NCBI RefSeq assembly: GCF_000469545.1
Contig: NZ_KI273051.1
Location: 129,597-193,596, forward strand
Source: Mitsuokella sp. oral taxon 131 str. W9106
Lineage (GTDB): Bacteria > Bacillota > Negativicutes > Selenomonadales > Selenomonadaceae
Reading direction: 5' to 3'
DNA length: 64,000 bases
Positions 34,278-42,877 of this stretch are shown piece after piece. The notes below the pieces were generated by a model. It was not told where the DNA came from. It worked only from the letters and a program-made list of their open reading frames with translations, and did not search any database. Both the position numbers and the translations under genes were made by a program. The first letter of the stretch is position 1. Each line of letters starts with the position of its first letter.

Positions 34278-35309
34278 ATGAAAACAATCATAATACCGAA
34301 ACCCGGAGAAGTCCAAATCATTGAAACAGAAAAACCTGTTAGAAAAAAAGGGGAAGCACTTCTAAAAATTCTTTACGGCGGGATTTGCGGCAGTGATTTG
34401 GGGACGTATCGCGGCACGTTTGCCTACGCATCGTATCCACGCATCCCGGGGCATGAGTTTTCCGCACAGATTTTGGAGATTGACGAAAACGATGCAGGGC
34501 TTAAGCCTGGCATGATCGTGACCTGCAACCCTTACTTTAACTGCGGGACGTGCTATTCCTGCCAGCGCGGTCTTGTGAACTGCTGCACGCACAATGAGAC
34601 GATGGGCGCACAGCGCGACGGCGCATTTTCGGAGTACGTTGCGATGCCGGTTGAACGCATTTACGATGGCAAGGGGCTTTCGCCGAAGACGCTCGCCTTG
34701 ATCGAACCTTTTTGCATCAGCTATCATGGCGTGAGCCGGGCAAAGCCTCATGCCGGCGAAAAAGTCCTCGTCGTGGGCGCCGGCACGATCGGCGTGCTCG
34801 CGGCGAATGCGGCAAAGGCCGCAGGAGCAGAGGTCTATATTGCGGATATTGCGCCCAAGAAGCTCGACTACGCAGTAAAGACGTTTGGCCTTGATGGCAA
34901 AATCTTGAGCAATACGCCGGAGCATTTTGATGAAAGCGTCGCGAACCTCACGAATGGAAACGGATTTGATGTGACGATCGAGGCGGTTGGGCTCCCTTCG
35001 ACATTCCAAAATTGCATCGATGCGGCGGCATTCGGTGCGCGCTTCGTGCAGATCGGTGTCGGCAGGAAGCATGCGGACTTTGATTTCACGCTGCTTCAGA
35101 AGAAGGAGCTGAACGTGTTTGGCTCGCGCAATGCGCTTAAAAAGGACTTCCTCGAATTGATTGACCTCGTCAGATCAGGGAAGGTTGACTTGGATAAGAT
35201 CGTCACAAACGTATACGAGATGGATGACGCAGCATCGGCGTTCAAAGATTTTTCGGATCGCGCGGCCTCCATGCTGAAGGTCGTGATCCACTTCAGCGAT
35301 CCGGCGTGA
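34278..35309 (+). CDS. Zinc-dependent sugar-acid/polyol dehydrogenase, LgoD/RspB-like
   Basis: 343-residue medium-chain dehydrogenase. Catalytic zinc ligands Cys37 and His59-Glu60 (GICGSD, PGHE). Structural zinc cysteines Cys89, 92, 95 and 102/103. Nucleotide fold VVGAGTIGVLAA. It resembles the LgoD/RspB group, whose LgoD member oxidises L-galactonate to D-tagaturonate. The next gene encodes tagaturonate reductase, so the pair would give a redox-neutral conversion of L-galactonate to D-altronate. The substrate is inference; L-gulonate or a polyol are alternatives. AAAAAGGAG SD. Confidence 0.85.
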   Translation: MKTIIIPKPGEVQIIETEKPVRKKGEALLKILYGGICGSDLGTYRGTFAYASYPRIPGHEFSAQILEIDENDAGLKPGMIVTCNPYFNCGTCYSCQRGLVNCCTHNETMGAQRDGAFSEYVAMPVERIYDGKGLSPKTLALIEPFCISYHGVSRAKPHAGEKVLVVGAGTIGVLAANAAKAAGAEVYIADIAPKKLDYAVKTFGLDGKILSNTPEHFDESVANLTNGNGFDVTIEAVGLPSTFQNCIDAAAFGARFVQIGVGRKHADFDFTLLQKKELNVFGSRNALKKDFLELIDLVRSGKVDLDKIVTNVYEMDDAASAFKDFSDRAASMLKVVIHFSDPA

Positions 35310-35350
35310 CCATCGCATTTTCGGTATGTGCCAGGAAAGGGGAAAAGAGC

Positions 35351-36817
35351 ATGAAGAATGTGAAGGAGCTTTACCAGCGCAAGCAGCATCCCATCAAATT
35401 CGTACAGTTCGGCGAGGGAAATTTCTTGCGCGCATTCGTGGACTATGGAATCGACGTGGCGAATGAAGAAAAAGGCCTTGATGCGAGCGTTGCGATCATC
35501 ATTCCGATTGCAGCGGGCGGAAAAGAACGCTTTGCGAGACAGGACAATATCTACACGGTGCTGCTTCGCGGGCAGAAGGAAGGAAAGCCGTTCAAGGAAA
35601 ACCGCGTTGTCACCTGCGTGGATCGTGTTTTAAACGCCTATGACGATTATGACGCTTACATGGAACTCGCGAAGCTCGATACCCTGCAGTTCGTCGTGTC
35701 GAACACGACGGAGGCCGGTATTGTCTATGAGGACGGCGATAAATTGGAGGACTGTCCGCCCAAGACATTCCCCGCAAAGCTCACGAAATTCCTTTATGCA
35801 CGCTATCAGCATGTTGCGGGAGCGAAGGACAAGGGGCTTATCATGCTGCCCGTCGAGCTCATTGATCACAATGGCGAGACGCTCAAAAAGTGCGTCAGGC
35901 AGTATGCAGAGCTTTGGGATCTTCCGCGCGGGTTCGCGGATTGGCTTGACACGGCTTGTATTTTTGCAAGCACGCTCGTGGATCGTATCGTGGCGGGCTA
36001 TCCACGTGATGAAGCTGCGGCGTATGAGAAAGAGCTTGGCTATCAGGATGAACTTTTGGATCAGGGCGAGCCGTTTGGCCTTTGGGTTATTGGCGATTCA
36101 CGCGTGAAGGACAAGCTGCCGCTCGCAAGCTCGAAGCTTCAGGTGGAATTTACGGATGCGATCGAGAAGTTCAAAGAGAGGAAGGTCCGCATTTTGAACG
36201 GGGCGCACACCTCGATGGCCTTGGGCGCATATCTAGCAGGCTTCGATTACGTTGGCGAATGCATGGCGGATCCTGCGGTGCGCAGGCAGCTTGTGGAATC
36301 CGTTTTCGGCGAGATCGTGCCGACGGTCCATCTGCCGGAGGAGAAGGCTCGTGCCTTTGCGGAATCCGTCTTTGAGCGCTTTGAGAACCCGTTCGTACAT
36401 CATGCGCTGCTTTCCATTTCGCTGAATTCCATTTCCAAATGGCGCGCGCGCGTCTTGCCTTCCTTGAAAGACAGTTTGAAGCGTGCGGGCAAGCTGCCGA
36501 AGTGGCTGACGTACTCGCTTGCGGCACTTTTGGCATTTTACCATGCGACGGAAGCGGGGGACGGCTGTCTTATCGGGAAACGCGGCAATGGGACGTACGA
36601 GATTCATGACGATGCAGACAAACTCGCGAAGATTCGTGAGTGCGCAGCGAAAAGTGATGCAGAGTACGTTCGCTCGGTACTTGCTGAATCTGATTGGTGG
36701 GGGGAAGACTTGACAAAGATACAAGGTTTCTTGGAGGCAGTCGGGCAGCATTTCCAAAATATCCGCGAGCTTGGCGCAAAGGCGTATATTGAAAAACTTG
36801 GAAAACAAGGAGCGTGA
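35351..36817 (+). CDS. uxaB: Tagaturonate reductase UxaB
   Basis: NAD-dependent reduction of D-tagaturonate to D-altronate. 488 residues of the mannitol-dehydrogenase superfamily, starting KFVQFGEGNFLRAFVDYGID as UxaB proteins do. Central family blocks VVSNTTEAGI and MLPVELIDHNGETLKK precede KVRILNGAHTSMALGAYLAGFDYVGE. The ATG at 35351 follows GGGGAAAAGAG. The uxaA start follows its stop without a gap, showing co-translation. Confidence 0.93.
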   Translation: MKNVKELYQRKQHPIKFVQFGEGNFLRAFVDYGIDVANEEKGLDASVAIIIPIAAGGKERFARQDNIYTVLLRGQKEGKPFKENRVVTCVDRVLNAYDDYDAYMELAKLDTLQFVVSNTTEAGIVYEDGDKLEDCPPKTFPAKLTKFLYARYQHVAGAKDKGLIMLPVELIDHNGETLKKCVRQYAELWDLPRGFADWLDTACIFASTLVDRIVAGYPRDEAAAYEKELGYQDELLDQGEPFGLWVIGDSRVKDKLPLASSKLQVEFTDAIEKFKERKVRILNGAHTSMALGAYLAGFDYVGECMADPAVRRQLVESVFGEIVPTVHLPEEKARAFAESVFERFENPFVHHALLSISLNSISKWRARVLPSLKDSLKRAGKLPKWLTYSLAALLAFYHATEAGDGCLIGKRGNGTYEIHDDADKLAKIRECAAKSDAEYVRSVLAESDWWGEDLTKIQGFLEAVGQHFQNIRELGAKAYIEKLGKQGA

Positions 36818-38320
36818 ATGCGCGCAATGGAAACCGTGGTAAAAATCCATGCGGCAGATAATGTCGTGGTTGCTGTTACGCCGATTGCAAAAGGAGAAGC
36901 GGTACAGGCCGCAGGCACTGCCATTACGGCGAAGGATGCAATCCCTGCCGGCCATAAGATGGCAATCCGCCCGATAAAGGCGGGCGAGGCTGTCGTGAAG
37001 TACGGCTTTCCGATTGGAAATGCGACAAAGGATGTGACGGCTGGGACTTGGATGCACGTACATAATGTCAAAAGCCGTCTGGGGAATATTTTGGACTATT
37101 CGTATGAGCCTGAAAAAGCTGGCAGGCCCGAACTGCCGAAAAAGAAAGGGTATACGTTTGAAGGCTATGCGCGCAAGGATGGCAAGGTCGGAATCCGCAA
37201 TGAAGTTTGGATCGTTCCGACGGTTGGCTGCGTCAACTCGATTGCGGTGGAAATCGAACGGCGGGCACAGAAGTTCAAGACGGGTACGATTGATGTGATT
37301 TGTGCCTATACGCATCCGTATGGCTGCTCTCAGCTCGGCGATGATATGCGTTACACGCAGGCGTATTTGGCAGGGCTCATCCATCATCCGAATGCGGGTG
37401 CAGTGCTCGTCTTGGCTCTCGGCTGCGAGAACAATCAGCTCGATCTCATGAAAAAGGCGATTGGCGACTACGATGCGGATCGCGTCAAGTTCCTGACTTG
37501 TCAGGAGGTCGGCGACGAGATTGAAGAAGGCGTGCGGATTGTTCGCGGGCTATGCGCGTTCGCCGGACAGTTCAAACGAACGACACAGCCGGCAGGAAAG
37601 CTGGTCTTGGGTCTGAAGTGCGGCGGATCGGATGGCTTTTCCGGCCTCACGGCAAATCCGCTTGTCGGTGCCGTATCGAATCAACTCATCGCAGAGGGCG
37701 GCACGAGCATTCTAACGGAAGTGCCGGAGATGTTCGGAGCGGAAACCCTCCTGATGAATCGGTGCAAGGACAGGGCGACGTTTGAAAAGACGGTTCAGCT
37801 CATCAACGGCTTCAAGGAATACTTCATGCGCTACGGCGAGAAGATCCATGAGAACCCATCGCCCGGAAATAAAGAAGGCGGCATTACGACGCTTGAGGAT
37901 AAGTCGCTTGGCTGCGTGCAGAAGGGCGGGACGGCGATCGTGCAGGATGTGCTTTCCTACGGGACTCCCGCTGTGGAAAAAGGGCTTCTCCTTCTGCAGG
38001 CGCCGGGCAACGATCTCGTTGCAGCAAATGCCCTTGCTGCATCCGGCGCCCATATCGTTCTTTTTACGACGGGGCGCGGCACGCCTTTTGCCTGTCCCGT
38101 GCCGACCATCAAGATCGCGAGCAACAGCAGGCTGAGTGCGGATAAAAAGAACTGGATCGATTTCAATGCCGGCGGACTTCTTGAAGGGAAATCCATGCAG
38201 CAGCTTTGCGATGCGTTCTTTGCGTTTCTCATGCAGGTTGCTTCTGGAAAGCGCCATGCCAAATCGGAGGTGCTCGACAAGCATGAACTGGCAATCTTCA
38301 AGGATGGCGTGACGTTGTAG
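36818..38320 (+). CDS. uxaA: Altronate dehydratase UxaA
   Basis: Dehydrates D-altronate to 2-keto-3-deoxygluconate (KDG). 500 residues in one chain: an N-terminal SAF-like domain (about 1-85, HNVKSRLG nearby), then the UxaA core (GYARKDGKVGIRNEVWIVPTVGCVN, YTHPYGCSQLGDD, LKCGGSDGFSGLTANP). Several cysteines are suited to an Fe-dependent site. AAGGAG ends six bases before the ATG; a second ATG at 36827 is possible. Confidence 0.94.
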   Translation: MRAMETVVKIHAADNVVVAVTPIAKGEAVQAAGTAITAKDAIPAGHKMAIRPIKAGEAVVKYGFPIGNATKDVTAGTWMHVHNVKSRLGNILDYSYEPEKAGRPELPKKKGYTFEGYARKDGKVGIRNEVWIVPTVGCVNSIAVEIERRAQKFKTGTIDVICAYTHPYGCSQLGDDMRYTQAYLAGLIHHPNAGAVLVLALGCENNQLDLMKKAIGDYDADRVKFLTCQEVGDEIEEGVRIVRGLCAFAGQFKRTTQPAGKLVLGLKCGGSDGFSGLTANPLVGAVSNQLIAEGGTSILTEVPEMFGAETLLMNRCKDRATFEKTVQLINGFKEYFMRYGEKIHENPSPGNKEGGITTLEDKSLGCVQKGGTAIVQDVLSYGTPAVEKGLLLLQAPGNDLVAANALAASGAHIVLFTTGRGTPFACPVPTIKIASNSRLSADKKNWIDFNAGGLLEGKSMQQLCDAFFAFLMQVASGKRHAKSEVLDKHELAIFKDGVTL

Positions 38321-38335
38321 GAAAGGAGAGCGTGC

Positions 38336-39283
38336 ATGCAGCGATTGATTTTGGCTGGGGAAGCGATGGGGCTTCTGATGGCACAGAGCGAAGGCCCGCT
38401 TTCCACTGTGCGCGGGTACGATTTGGCTGTCGCAGGTGCGGAATACAATGTTGCCGTCGGCGTGGCCCGGCTCGGCCACGATGTCTCCTATATGACGAAA
38501 CTGGGGCGCGATCCGTTTGGTGAGCGGATCTGCGCGGGACTGAAAGAAAACGGGATCGGACAGGAGCTTCTTTCGTGGAGTGAGAGGCGTCGCACGGGAT
38601 TTATGCTCAAGAGCCGCGTGACGAAGGGCGATCCGCATATTTTTTACTATCGCGCGGGTTCTGCAGCGTCAACGCTTGCAGCGGCAGATGTGGGGAAAAT
38701 ATCCTTTGCGGAGTATACACACCTTCATGTGACCGGAATTTTGCCCGCACTGGGGGATGGGCCGCGTGAAGCGACAGAGGCAATGATGGATGCCGCACGA
38801 AGGGCAGGACTCCATATTTCCTTTGATCCCAATCTGAGACCGCAGCTTTGGGAATCGAAAGAGAAAATGGTCAAGGTCCTGAATAGCTTGGCAAGCAAGG
38901 CCGATCTCGTTTTGCCCGGCATTGCAGAAGGAAAGATCCTGGTTGGAAGCGACGATCCGAAGGAGATCCATGCCTTTTACCGGAAACAAGGCGCAAAGCG
39001 CTGCATTACGAAGTGCGGAAGCGCGGGGGCATTTTGGTCGGACGGCGTGCATGAAGGGATGGAAAAAGGCGTAACCGTCCGAAAAGTCGTCGATACGGTC
39101 GGCGCGGGCGATGGATTTGCCGCAGGTGTTTTGACCGCGCTCATGGAAGGGCTTCCGCTGCCGAAAGCCGTGCAGCGCGGCAACCTCATCGGCGCGTTGC
39201 AGGTCATGCATCGCGGGGATAATGAGGGACTGCCGACGCGCGCGCAATTGCGTGCCTTTATGGAACAGGAGGGGATTGTGTGA
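38336..39283 (+). CDS. kdgK: 2-keto-3-deoxygluconate kinase KdgK
   Basis: PfkB-family kinase making 2-keto-3-deoxy-6-phosphogluconate from KDG. 315 residues: N-terminal AGEAMGLLMAQ, VAGAEYNVAVGVARLGHDVSYMTKLGRDPFG, and the C-terminal anion-hole signature VDTVGAGDGFAAG with the catalytic Asp. AAAGGAGAG before the ATG. It overlaps eda by four bases. Position after uxaA and before the aldolase supports the substrate. Confidence 0.93.
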   Translation: MQRLILAGEAMGLLMAQSEGPLSTVRGYDLAVAGAEYNVAVGVARLGHDVSYMTKLGRDPFGERICAGLKENGIGQELLSWSERRRTGFMLKSRVTKGDPHIFYYRAGSAASTLAAADVGKISFAEYTHLHVTGILPALGDGPREATEAMMDAARRAGLHISFDPNLRPQLWESKEKMVKVLNSLASKADLVLPGIAEGKILVGSDDPKEIHAFYRKQGAKRCITKCGSAGAFWSDGVHEGMEKGVTVRKVVDTVGAGDGFAAGVLTALMEGLPLPKAVQRGNLIGALQVMHRGDNEGLPTRAQLRAFMEQEGIV

Positions 39284-39954
39284 CGAAAGAAGCGGTACTG
39301 GAAAAGCTCGGCAGGCAGGGCGTAATTGCCGTGGTGCGCGGCAAGACCTGCACGGATGGGATCCGCACGGCGGAGGCGTGCATAGCTGGCGGCGTCAAGG
39401 CGATCGAGCTTGCTTTTACGACACCGCGGGCGCAGGAGGCAATCCGAACACTTGCAGAGCGATATGCGGGTGATCCCGATGTCATCATTGGCGCAGGGAC
39501 GGTGTTGGAGGCGATTTCCGCCCGTATCGCCATTTTGGAAGGCGCGCAGTTCATCGTCTCGCCTTCCTTTGATGAGGAAACGATTCGGATCTGCAATCTT
39601 TACCGAATTGTTTCGTGTCCCGGCGTCATGACACCGGAAGGGGCGGTGCAAGCGCTTCGGGCGGGGGCGGACATTGTAAAGGTTTTTCCGGGAGACATTC
39701 TCGGCACGCGCATGATCCAGGATCTGCACGGCCCATTCCCCCAGGCGAACCTCATGCCTTCAGGCGGCGTCGATGTGCCCAATGTCGCGGATTGGCTGCG
39801 GGCAGGATGCGTTGCCGTCTCGGCGGGCAGCAGCCTGACAGGCGCGGCAAAAAAGGGCGACTATGCGGGCGTTACGGCAAAAGCAAAAGAGTTTGTACAA
39901 GCCGTTCGCGAAGCGCGCAAAGAATCATTTGCTGAAATCAAAAGAAAGTGGTGA
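39280..39954 (+). CDS. eda: KDPG/KHG aldolase Eda
   Basis: Cleaves 2-keto-3-deoxy-6-phosphogluconate to pyruvate and glyceraldehyde-3-phosphate. 224 residues with VIAVVRGKT near the start, catalytic Glu43 (AIELAF) and the Schiff-base Lys134 in ADIVKVFPGD. Start is GTG overlapping the kdgK stop. The C-terminal 20 residues are a basic tail. Confidence 0.95.
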   Translation: MTKEAVLEKLGRQGVIAVVRGKTCTDGIRTAEACIAGGVKAIELAFTTPRAQEAIRTLAERYAGDPDVIIGAGTVLEAISARIAILEGAQFIVSPSFDEETIRICNLYRIVSCPGVMTPEGAVQALRAGADIVKVFPGDILGTRMIQDLHGPFPQANLMPSGGVDVPNVADWLRAGCVAVSAGSSLTGAAKKGDYAGVTAKAKEFVQAVREARKESFAEIKRKW

Positions 39955-39959
39955 ACAAG

Positions 39960-40979
39960 ATGAAACGAATCATCATAGGTGCTCTCGTGGCGCTTTCCGC
40001 AGTGCTTTTGCTCGCTGGCTGTGGAAGCGGGCAGCAGGGAGCCGCGAACAAGGATGGAAAGATTACGATTCAAGTCGGATATGAAAACAATCCGGGCGAG
40101 CCGATCGATAAGGCTCTTAATAAGTGGAAGGAGCTGTTGCAGGAAAAGAGCGGCGGCAAGATGGAACTCGTGCTTTATCCATCGAGCCAGCTCGGCAGCA
40201 AGAATGACTTGATCGATCAAATGCTCGCAGGGCAGCCTGTTGTGACGCTGGCAGACGGTGCATTTTATGCAGATCGTGGCGTCAAGGACTTCGGCATTGT
40301 CTTTGGCCCGTTCTTGTTCCGAGATTGGGATGAATGTTGGAAGCTCACGAAAAGCAGTTGGTATGCGGATCAGAGCAAGGCACTTGAAGCAAAGGGGCTT
40401 AAGCTCCTTTCGTCAAATTGGGTCTACGGGGATCGCCACACACTGACGAAGAGGCCTGTCAATACAGTAGACGATTTAAAAGGCATGAAGATTCGCGTAC
40501 CGAACAACACGATTCAGGTCAAGGGCTTCGAAGTCCTCGGTGCAGTCCCGACGCCGATGGCACTCGGTGATACGTATACGGCACTTCAGCAGGGTACGAT
40601 TGATGGCGTGGAAAATCCGCTTCCCGTCTTATACAACGGCAAGTTCCAGGAAGTCGCGAAGTATCTTATTCTCGACGGACATGTCAAAAACTTTACGACG
40701 TGGGTTTGCGGTGCAGAATTCTTTCATAGTCTGACGAAAGAACAACAGGATTTGTTGGTGTCGACAGGGGAAGAAGCAGGAATTTACAACAACGAACTTC
40801 AGAAAGAATCTGAGAAAGAGGTTCTGGAAAAGTTCAAGGCAGAAGGCGTGACGATTGTAGAGCCGTCGGAAGATGTCCTGAATGGATTCCGCGAGAAGAG
40901 CAAAGCTTTCTATACGCTTCCCGAATTTAAGGATTGGACGCCCGGCCTTTATGAAACCGTACAAAATGCGATGAAGTGA
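39960..40979 (+). CDS. TRAP transporter substrate-binding lipoprotein (DctP family)
   Basis: 339 residues. The signal peptide ends in LLLAGC, so Cys21 is a probable lipid anchor, as expected in a cell lacking free periplasmic DctP or using tethered receptors. The DctP domain follows (LNKWKELLQEKSGGKMELVLYP; PFLFRDWDECWKL; LKGMKIRVPNN with the carboxylate-binding Arg). It probably captures the sugar acid used by the operon. The ATG at 39960 is preferred; GTGs at 39948 and 39951 are in frame. Confidence 0.93.
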   Translation: MKRIIIGALVALSAVLLLAGCGSGQQGAANKDGKITIQVGYENNPGEPIDKALNKWKELLQEKSGGKMELVLYPSSQLGSKNDLIDQMLAGQPVVTLADGAFYADRGVKDFGIVFGPFLFRDWDECWKLTKSSWYADQSKALEAKGLKLLSSNWVYGDRHTLTKRPVNTVDDLKGMKIRVPNNTIQVKGFEVLGAVPTPMALGDTYTALQQGTIDGVENPLPVLYNGKFQEVAKYLILDGHVKNFTTWVCGAEFFHSLTKEQQDLLVSTGEEAGIYNNELQKESEKEVLEKFKAEGVTIVEPSEDVLNGFREKSKAFYTLPEFKDWTPGLYETVQNAMK

Positions 40980-40998
40980 TCCGATGGATGGGTTGGTC

Positions 40999-41024
40999 GA
41001 GAGGCGGCAGATTCGTTGCCTCTC
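40999..41024 (+). promoter_or_regulatory. Stem-loop between dctP and dctQ genes
   Basis: GAGAGGC (40999-41005) pairs with GCCTCTC (41018-41024) in the 92-base gap; only a short T-rich stretch follows. It may stabilise the binding-protein message or reduce read-through. Confidence 0.5.
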
Positions 41025-41071
41025 TCCATTTATGCCGAATTCATTTCAAAAATTTGTAAGGATGTGAAAAC

Positions 41072-41575
41072 ATGGGAGAGCAAGGAAAGAAGATGCCATC
41101 CGTTCTGCGAAGGTTGGATTTGATTTTGGCAGGACTTGCTTTGACGATTCTCGTGACGGTTACGTTTATCGGGGTCTTTGCTCGATATTTCCTGGGTGCA
41201 CCGTTCGCATGGGAGGAAGAAGTACAGCTTGCTTGCTTCGTTTGGATCACCTTTCTAGGAATCGGAATTGCCTTTCGTTCGGGCAGCCATGTCGCGATTG
41301 AATTGCTTGTCGAACGCATGCCGTCTGCGGTGGTTCGCAAGGTCGAAATAGGCGGATACGTCATTTCCATGTTGGTGTTTCTCTTCTTCCTCTATTACAG
41401 CGGCATTATCGTGGACAAGATGATCGAGATGGAGCGCACGACGAATATCCTGCATATTCCGTACGGCGCAATTTACGGTGTCGTGCCGGTCGGCATTCTG
41501 CTCATGATGTACAACTATACGATGTCGCTGCGGGAACGGCTTGTGTTCTTCAAGGAGGTGAACCGAAATGGATAA
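41072..41575 (+). CDS. TRAP transporter small permease (DctQ family)
   Basis: 167 residues with four membrane segments. The DctQ signature is visible in LVTVTFIGVFARYFLGAPFAWEEEVQLACFVWITFLGIGIAFRSGSH read in order across segments 1-3. It overlaps the large permease by eight bases, the usual coupling, and follows the binding protein. Confidence 0.93.
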   Translation: MGEQGKKMPSVLRRLDLILAGLALTILVTVTFIGVFARYFLGAPFAWEEEVQLACFVWITFLGIGIAFRSGSHVAIELLVERMPSAVVRKVEIGGYVISMLVFLFFLYYSGIIVDKMIEMERTTNILHIPYGAIYGVVPVGILLMMYNYTMSLRERLVFFKEVNRNG

Positions 41576-42857
41576 TCCGGTTCTCATCCCAACGATTGCC
41601 ATGCTCGTGCTTCTCTTTTTGAAGGTCCCCGTATTCGTTTCCGTCTTAGCCGGCGGCGTGCTTTACTTTTTGGCCTCGGCAAATCTCGCCGGGCAGATCT
41701 TTGTGCAGCGCGTGATTTCCGGCACGGAGAGCATCCCGCTTCTGGCGATCCCTTTTTTTGTCTGTGCGGGCGTGTTCATGAACTATACGGGCGTCACGAA
41801 GCGTATCATGAATTTTTGTGAGGTCTTGCTCGGCACGTTTACAGGCGGACTGGCACAGGTCGCAATTCTTCTCTCGACATTGATGGGCGGGCTTTCTGGC
41901 TCGAATCTCGCCGATGCGGCAATGGAGGCGAAGATGCTCGTTCCGGCAATGGAGGAACGTGGCTTTTCCAAGGCGTTTTCTTCGGTCGTCACGGCAACTT
42001 CGGCGATTATCACGCCGCTTATACCGCCCGGCATTGCGATGATCATTTACGGCTCGATCGCCAATCTTTCGATCGGCAAGCTTTTTATCGGCGGGATCGG
42101 ACCGGGGCTTTTGCTCTGCGTCGCGATGATGGTACTCGTCTCCATTATCTCCCATAAGCGTGGCTATAAGCCGATACGGGAACATCGTGCGAGCGCAGGT
42201 GAATTTTGGTCGGCACTGAAAGCAGCCATCTTGCCGCTTTGCCTGCCGATCATCATCATCGGCGGCATCCGAATCGGCCTTTTCACGCCGACGGAAGCAG
42301 GTGCCGTCGCCATCGTCTATTCGCTCTTTTTGGGCTTTATCTATCACGAGATGCGTCTAGAGGACATCAAGACGGGAATATACGAAACGGTGACGACATC
42401 TGCATCCATCATGATTATCATCGGTGCGGCATCGACTTTTGCTTGGATTTTGACCAAGGAACGCATCCCGCAGGAACTGGCAGAAATGATGATCACCTTG
42501 CTGCAGAGTCCGTTCCTGTTCCTGCTCATCGTGAATATTTTCTTGTTGATTGTCGGCATGTTTCTCGAAGGCAATGCCGCCATGATTATTCTCGTTCCTC
42601 TGCTTGCGCCGATTGCAACGCATTTCGGCATCAACGCGTATCAATTTGCCATCATGTTCATTTTCAATTTGGCGATTGGGGCGTTGTCTCCGCCGATGGG
42701 CACCTTGATGTTCGTAACATGCGGCGTCACAAAATGCAGCATGAGCGATTTTATCCGAGAGGCGGTCCCGTTCTATATCCTTTTGATTTTCTGCTTGGTT
42801 ATGCTGACGATATTCCCCATTTTCAGCAGCGGGTTCATTGATTTGTTCTACGAATGA
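41568..42857 (+). CDS. TRAP transporter large permease (DctM family)
   Basis: 429 residues and about 12 membrane segments; forms the sodium-driven channel with DctQ. Typical blocks: LLAIPFFVCAGVFMNYTG, ATSAIITPLIPPGIAMIIYG, PTEAGAVAIVYSLFLG, and IGALSPPMGTLMFVTCGV near the end. An AAGGAGGTG SD precedes the ATG at 41568. Confidence 0.95.
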   Translation: MDNPVLIPTIAMLVLLFLKVPVFVSVLAGGVLYFLASANLAGQIFVQRVISGTESIPLLAIPFFVCAGVFMNYTGVTKRIMNFCEVLLGTFTGGLAQVAILLSTLMGGLSGSNLADAAMEAKMLVPAMEERGFSKAFSSVVTATSAIITPLIPPGIAMIIYGSIANLSIGKLFIGGIGPGLLLCVAMMVLVSIISHKRGYKPIREHRASAGEFWSALKAAILPLCLPIIIIGGIRIGLFTPTEAGAVAIVYSLFLGFIYHEMRLEDIKTGIYETVTTSASIMIIIGAASTFAWILTKERIPQELAEMMITLLQSPFLFLLIVNIFLLIVGMFLEGNAAMIILVPLLAPIATHFGINAYQFAIMFIFNLAIGALSPPMGTLMFVTCGVTKCSMSDFIREAVPFYILLIFCLVMLTIFPIFSSGFIDLFYE

Positions 42858-42877
42858 CTCGGATGGGAGGCGGTTGC